Positions 4,468-6,704 of a stretch of DNA of 6,704 nt are shown piece after piece. Origin of the DNA: an uncultured Eubacteriales bacterium. GTDB lineage: Bacteria; Bacillota; Clostridia; Peptostreptococcales; Anaerovoracaceae. Position 1 is the first letter of the stretch. Every line of letters begins with the position of its first letter. The notes below the pieces were generated by a model. That model was not told where the DNA came from. It was given only the letters and a program-made list of their open reading frames with translations, and ran no database searches. The translations under genes were made by a program, and so were the position numbers. The stretch lies in NCBI GenBank assembly GCA_900542245.1, contig UQMQ01000125.1:1-6704 (forward strand), given 5' to 3'.

Positions 4468-5715
4468 ATGGATGGAATGATTTTTGCGGCAAAGCAAAAC
4501 AGAACGATACCAAAAGAGGATAAGATTTTTGGCATCAGCAATCGCGCGAAGGCGATGATCGCGAAGGAAGGCAAGGATAAGGTCGTCAACGCAACCATCG
4601 GTGCACTGCTCGATGATAACGGAGAGCTGATCGTACTGTCCTCCGTTGCGGAAGTCTTTCAAAGTCTGACACCGAAAGAGTTCGCGGAGTACGCGCCGAT
4701 CTCCGGCGTGCCTGCGTTTCGTGAGGCTGCGCTGAAGGACGCGTTCGGAGACTTCAAGCCGCAGTCTTATACGGCAGCAGTCGCGGCGCCGGGCGGCACC
4801 GGGGCGCTGCGCAACGCAATCGCGAACTACTCTGAGCGTGGGGATAAAATTCTGGTGGCTGACTGGTACTGGGCACCGTATAATACGATCGCACAGGAGC
4901 TTGGACGCGGCACAGAGACGTTTGCATTTTTCAGCGACGAAAGAAAGTTCAATGTCGCGGACTTCGAGCAGAAGGTCGAAGCCTTGCTCGCGGCGCAGGA
5001 CAGGCTGGTCATCATTCTTAACACACCGGCGCACAATCCGACCGGGTATTCTTTGACTGACGAGGACTGGCAGGGCGTGGCGGCGGTTTTGAAAAAGCAC
5101 ACCGCAGGCAAAAAGGTCGCGCTGGTCGTCGATATTGCTTATATTGAATTTTCGGGGCATGACCATGATCCGCGCAATTTCTTCCCGATTCTGGAAACAT
5201 TGCCGGAGACGGTGCTGCCGCTGATCTCGCATAGCTTCTCCAAGACCTTTACGCTGTATGGCATGCGCTGCGGCGCGCTGATCTGCATGGCAAAGACGCC
5301 GGAGATCGCCGAGGAGTTCCGGCAGGTCTGTGAGTTCTCGTCCAGAGCGTCATGGTCGAACTGTGCAAGGGCGCCGCAGATGATCGTGGCGAAGATTTAC
5401 GCGGATCCTGCGCTCAAAGCCAGAGTGGATGAGGAGCGCGAAGGCTTCCGCGCTATGCTGCTGCGCCGCGGCAAGGCGTTTGAGACTGCTGCACAGGCAG
5501 CAGGGCTTGAGATCGTTCCGTTTGACGCAGGCTTCTTCGTGTCGATCCCATGCGCAAACCCGGATGCAGTATCCGCAGAGCTTGAAAAGGAGGGAATCTT
5601 CCTGGTACCGCTCGCCAAGGGCGTGCGCGTCTCTGTCGCATCGATCCCGGAGGCGGTCTGTGCTGCGATCCCTGCGAAGATTAAGGCGGCTTTGGATCGT
5701 ATAGAGGGTAGATAG
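4468..5715 (+). CDS. PLP-dependent aminotransferase, class I (aspartate/aromatic I-alpha-like)
   Basis: 415-residue cytosolic fold-type I aminotransferase that should move an amino group between an amino acid and a 2-oxo acid via pyridoxal phosphate. The whole class I map is visible: YAPISGVPAFREA (substrate-domain loop), PGGTGALRNA (phosphate-binding loop, like PGGTGALR of E. coli AspC/TyrB), HNPTGYS with N190, D222-IAY225 for the PLP ring, SHSFSK with Schiff-base K259, MRCG for the phosphate Arg, and R387 in GVRVSVAS at the substrate carboxylate position. These features place it with the aspartate/aromatic I-alpha group more than the I-beta/I-gamma types common in Firmicutes. Exact substrate cannot be read from sequence. 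The start is set by AAGGAGG 6 nt upstream. No terminator follows the stop, so some readthrough into the PC4 gene is likely. Confidence 0.93.
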   Translation: MDGMIFAAKQNRTIPKEDKIFGISNRAKAMIAKEGKDKVVNATIGALLDDNGELIVLSSVAEVFQSLTPKEFAEYAPISGVPAFREAALKDAFGDFKPQSYTAAVAAPGGTGALRNAIANYSERGDKILVADWYWAPYNTIAQELGRGTETFAFFSDERKFNVADFEQKVEALLAAQDRLVIILNTPAHNPTGYSLTDEDWQGVAAVLKKHTAGKKVALVVDIAYIEFSGHDHDPRNFFPILETLPETVLPLISHSFSKTFTLYGMRCGALICMAKTPEIAEEFRQVCEFSSRASWSNCARAPQMIVAKIYADPALKARVDEEREGFRAMLLRRGKAFETAAQAAGLEIVPFDAGFFVSIPCANPDAVSAELEKEGIFLVPLAKGVRVSVASIPEAVCAAIPAKIKAALDRIEGR

Positions 5716-5754
5716 AAAAATGAGAGAAAAAAGTAAAAACAATACAGATAAATA

Positions 5755-5783
5755 TTGACAAGCAGTGAAAATTATGTTATGCT
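5755..5783 (+). promoter_or_regulatory. Promoter of the YdbC/PC4 gene
   Basis: Perfect TTGACA (5755-5760), a 17-nt spacer and TATGCT (5778-5783). The start near 5790 gives a leader of about 30 nt that contains an SD-masking hairpin (5798-5817). Confidence 0.7.
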
Positions 5784-5797
5784 TGATCTGCAAAGGG

Positions 5798-5817
5798 AAA
5801 CTCCGGGAAGGGAGTTT
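5798..5817 (+). promoter_or_regulatory. Hairpin covering the SD of the YdbC/PC4 gene
   Basis: AAACTCC (5798-5804) and GGAGTTT (5811-5817) are perfect 7-bp complements around a 6-nt loop (GGGAAG). The 3' arm contains the GGAG Shine-Dalgarno, 6 nt before ATG 5821. The hairpin nearly fills the short leader. Possible translational control or autoregulation is inference. Confidence 0.5.
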
Positions 5818-5820
5818 AAA

Positions 5821-6354
5821 ATGCCAAGACAAGCAAACAGAGAGGGAGATTTTTCATTCGAGATCATCAGACACTTAGGTGTGTACGGACATTCGGCGAA
5901 AGGGTGGACGAGAGAAGCCAATATCGTCGAGTGGAACGGCGGCAATGCCAAGTTTGACCTTAGGGAATGGGATCCGGAGCATACGCGCATGAGCCGCGGG
6001 ATCACGCTGCAGAAGCAGGAGATGTTCAACCTGATGCAGATTCTGAACCATTGTTTCGGGAAGGAGCTGCAGGCGCACAGGAATGCGCGGGAGCAGTGGA
6101 TGCCGCAGGACGGCACGCAGGAGCCGACGGCTTGCAGCTGCGGGAGTGCGGACTGCACACCGCTTTGCGATGCGGACGGCGTACTTGCGGACGATGCGGA
6201 CCTTGCAGACGACAAGGATGCTGCGGACGGTAAGCGCGGCGCTGACGATTTTGGTTTTGCAGACGATACTGCACAGGATGCAGAGGAAACTGCCGCGGAG
6301 ATATTTTCCTCAGAGACACTGACGGACGTGCAGGAAGAAACGGTTCTTGGATAA
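5821..6354 (+). CDS. YdbC-family PC4-like ssDNA/RNA-binding protein with Cys cluster and acidic tail
   Basis: 177 residues. Residues about 10-85 match the bacterial PC4/YdbC domain: FEIIRHLGVYGHSAKGWTRE, NIVEWNGGNAKFDLREW, then DPEHTRMSRGITL. Lactococcal YdbC, of about 75 residues, is a homodimer that binds single-stranded DNA and RNA; a role in replication, repair or transcription is plausible but not proven. Beyond the usual end, this protein adds about 90 residues: a C-x-C-x4-C-x3-C cluster (C105, C107, C112, C116), possibly metal-binding, then a low-complexity Ala/Asp/Glu tail (117-175) with repeated ADD motifs and net strong negative charge. The start at 5821 is chosen for GGAG 6 nt upstream; the longer frame from 5755 starts inside the -35 box. 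Followed by a terminator. Confidence 0.88.
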   Translation: MPRQANREGDFSFEIIRHLGVYGHSAKGWTREANIVEWNGGNAKFDLREWDPEHTRMSRGITLQKQEMFNLMQILNHCFGKELQAHRNAREQWMPQDGTQEPTACSCGSADCTPLCDADGVLADDADLADDKDAADGKRGADDFGFADDTAQDAEETAAEIFSSETLTDVQEETVLG

Positions 6355-6360
6355 AACAAA

Positions 6361-6394
6361 AAGCCGCCCAAAGCGATAGGCCTTGGGCGGTTTT
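6361..6394. terminator. Bidirectional intrinsic terminator
   Basis: CCGCCCAA (6364-6371) pairs with TTGGGCGG (6383-6390) around an 11-nt loop. TTTT (6391-6394) follows on the + strand, and an A-rich tract (6355-6362) gives a T-rich tail on the - strand. It lies between the converging PC4 and DUF378 genes, 1-10 nt from each stop codon, and should serve both. Confidence 0.9.
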
Positions 6395-6395
6395 G

Positions 6396-6593
6396 CTATG
6401 CGTGGCGCCGTTCATCCTGAAATAAAAAGGTAATTCCGTATAATGCCGCAAGACCGACAACCGCATAAATGATGCGGGAAACGACCGCCAGCTGCGCACC
6501 GAAAATGCCGGATACCAGATTATAGTTAAAGAAACCGATCAGGCCCCAGTTGATCCCGCCGATGATCATCAGAATGAGAATTAATTTCTTCAA
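6396..6593 (-). CDS. DUF378 family small membrane protein
   Basis: 65-residue integral membrane protein of unknown function. DUF378 signatures are visible: MIIGGINWGLIGFF (9-22), NLVSGIFG, and RIIYAVVGLAALYG before a short charged end (QDERRHA). Two membrane helices are expected (about 4-22 and 37-56). The start is placed at a TTG (6593): AAAGGAG lies 8 nt upstream of it, whereas the more upstream GTG at 6602 overlaps that SD and cannot use it. Its 3' end abuts the shared terminator. No convincing - strand promoter was found upstream, although the gene clearly starts its own unit. Confidence 0.88.
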   Translation of the reverse strand: MKKLILILMIIGGINWGLIGFFNYNLVSGIFGAQLAVVSRIIYAVVGLAALYGITFLFQDERRHA

Positions 6594-6633
6594 TGCAATC
6601 ACTCCTTTCGAGAGGTATTTTGTCCAAAAATAT

Positions 6634-6661
6634 TTTACTTATACGGAATGTATGTTATAAT
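6634..6661 (+). promoter_or_regulatory. Promoter for a gene beyond the right edge
   Basis: TTTACT (6634-6639), a 16-nt spacer, and a perfect TATAAT (6656-6661) with an extended -10 TG (6653-6654). Transcription would start near 6668 and head out of the window; no start codon with an SD is visible before the edge. It is divergent from the DUF378 gene. Confidence 0.6.
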
Positions 6662-6704
6662 AGTGCTGCCGATGATGTTTGCGGCGTTGCTGTAAGGTAA
6701 GAAC

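Noticed and set aside
5755..5820. Extended start of the PC4 protein at TTG 5755
   Set aside because: That codon lies in the -35 box of the likely promoter, so it would not be transcribed, and the 5821 ATG has a proper SD.
5772..6371. 199-codon - strand ORF opposite the PC4 gene
   Set aside because: It is a shadow of the Asp/Ala-rich tail and the PC4 domain; it gives a Ser-rich low-complexity product and reads through the bidirectional terminator.

Overview
The window looks like chromosomal DNA of a low-to-mid-GC Firmicute, most likely a gut-type clostridium (Oscillospiraceae/Ruminococcaceae-like). Pointers are strong AGGAGG-type Shine-Dalgarno (SD) sites, sigma-A style promoters, a SpoIIQ-like sporulation peptidase and a YdbC-type PC4 protein. 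This placement is inference from gene content; no marker gene is present.

Layout. Positions 1-74 hold the unidentified 3' end of a + strand gene, followed by a strong terminator. From 75 to 484 is a gene-poor leader with a promoter (217-246), a 24-codon upstream ORF with a good SD (341-415), and a long-range inverted repeat (419-427 with 475-483) that covers part of the SD of the next gene, the magnesium channel gene mgtE (485-1888). mgtE ends in its own terminator (1916-1953). On the - strand, an AbiE-type type IV toxin-antitoxin operon follows. The antitoxin gene abiEi (2639-3244) looks intact. The toxin gene abiEii (2097-2646) is broken by an internal out-of-frame deletion that removed roughly a hundred codons. 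Upstream of the operon, 3317-3536 carries structured ~80-bp direct repeats and a 21-bp tandem repeat. A near-consensus - strand promoter lies beyond them (3557-3585), so the repeats would be transcribed as the abiE 5' leader.

A divergent pair comes next: a membrane-anchored M23/LytM peptidase of SpoIIQ type (- strand, 3614-4342, with a sigma-F-like promoter) and a subgroup I-alpha-like PLP aminotransferase (+, 4468-5715). Then come a YdbC/PC4 single-stranded nucleic-acid-binding protein with an unusual Cys cluster and acidic tail (+, 5821-6354), a shared bidirectional terminator, and a small DUF378 membrane protein (-, 6396-6593). A + strand promoter near the right edge (6634-6661) serves a gene outside the window.

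Most genes appear to be independent units, not a common pathway. The strongest unexplained signals are the mgtE leader (uORF plus SD-masking stem, resembling leader-peptide translational control), the structured repeats in the abiE leader with one compensatory base-pair change, the decayed toxin beside an intact antitoxin, and the SD-masking hairpin and acidic/Cys tail of the PC4 protein. All functional statements are read from sequence and memory of families; no database search was run.
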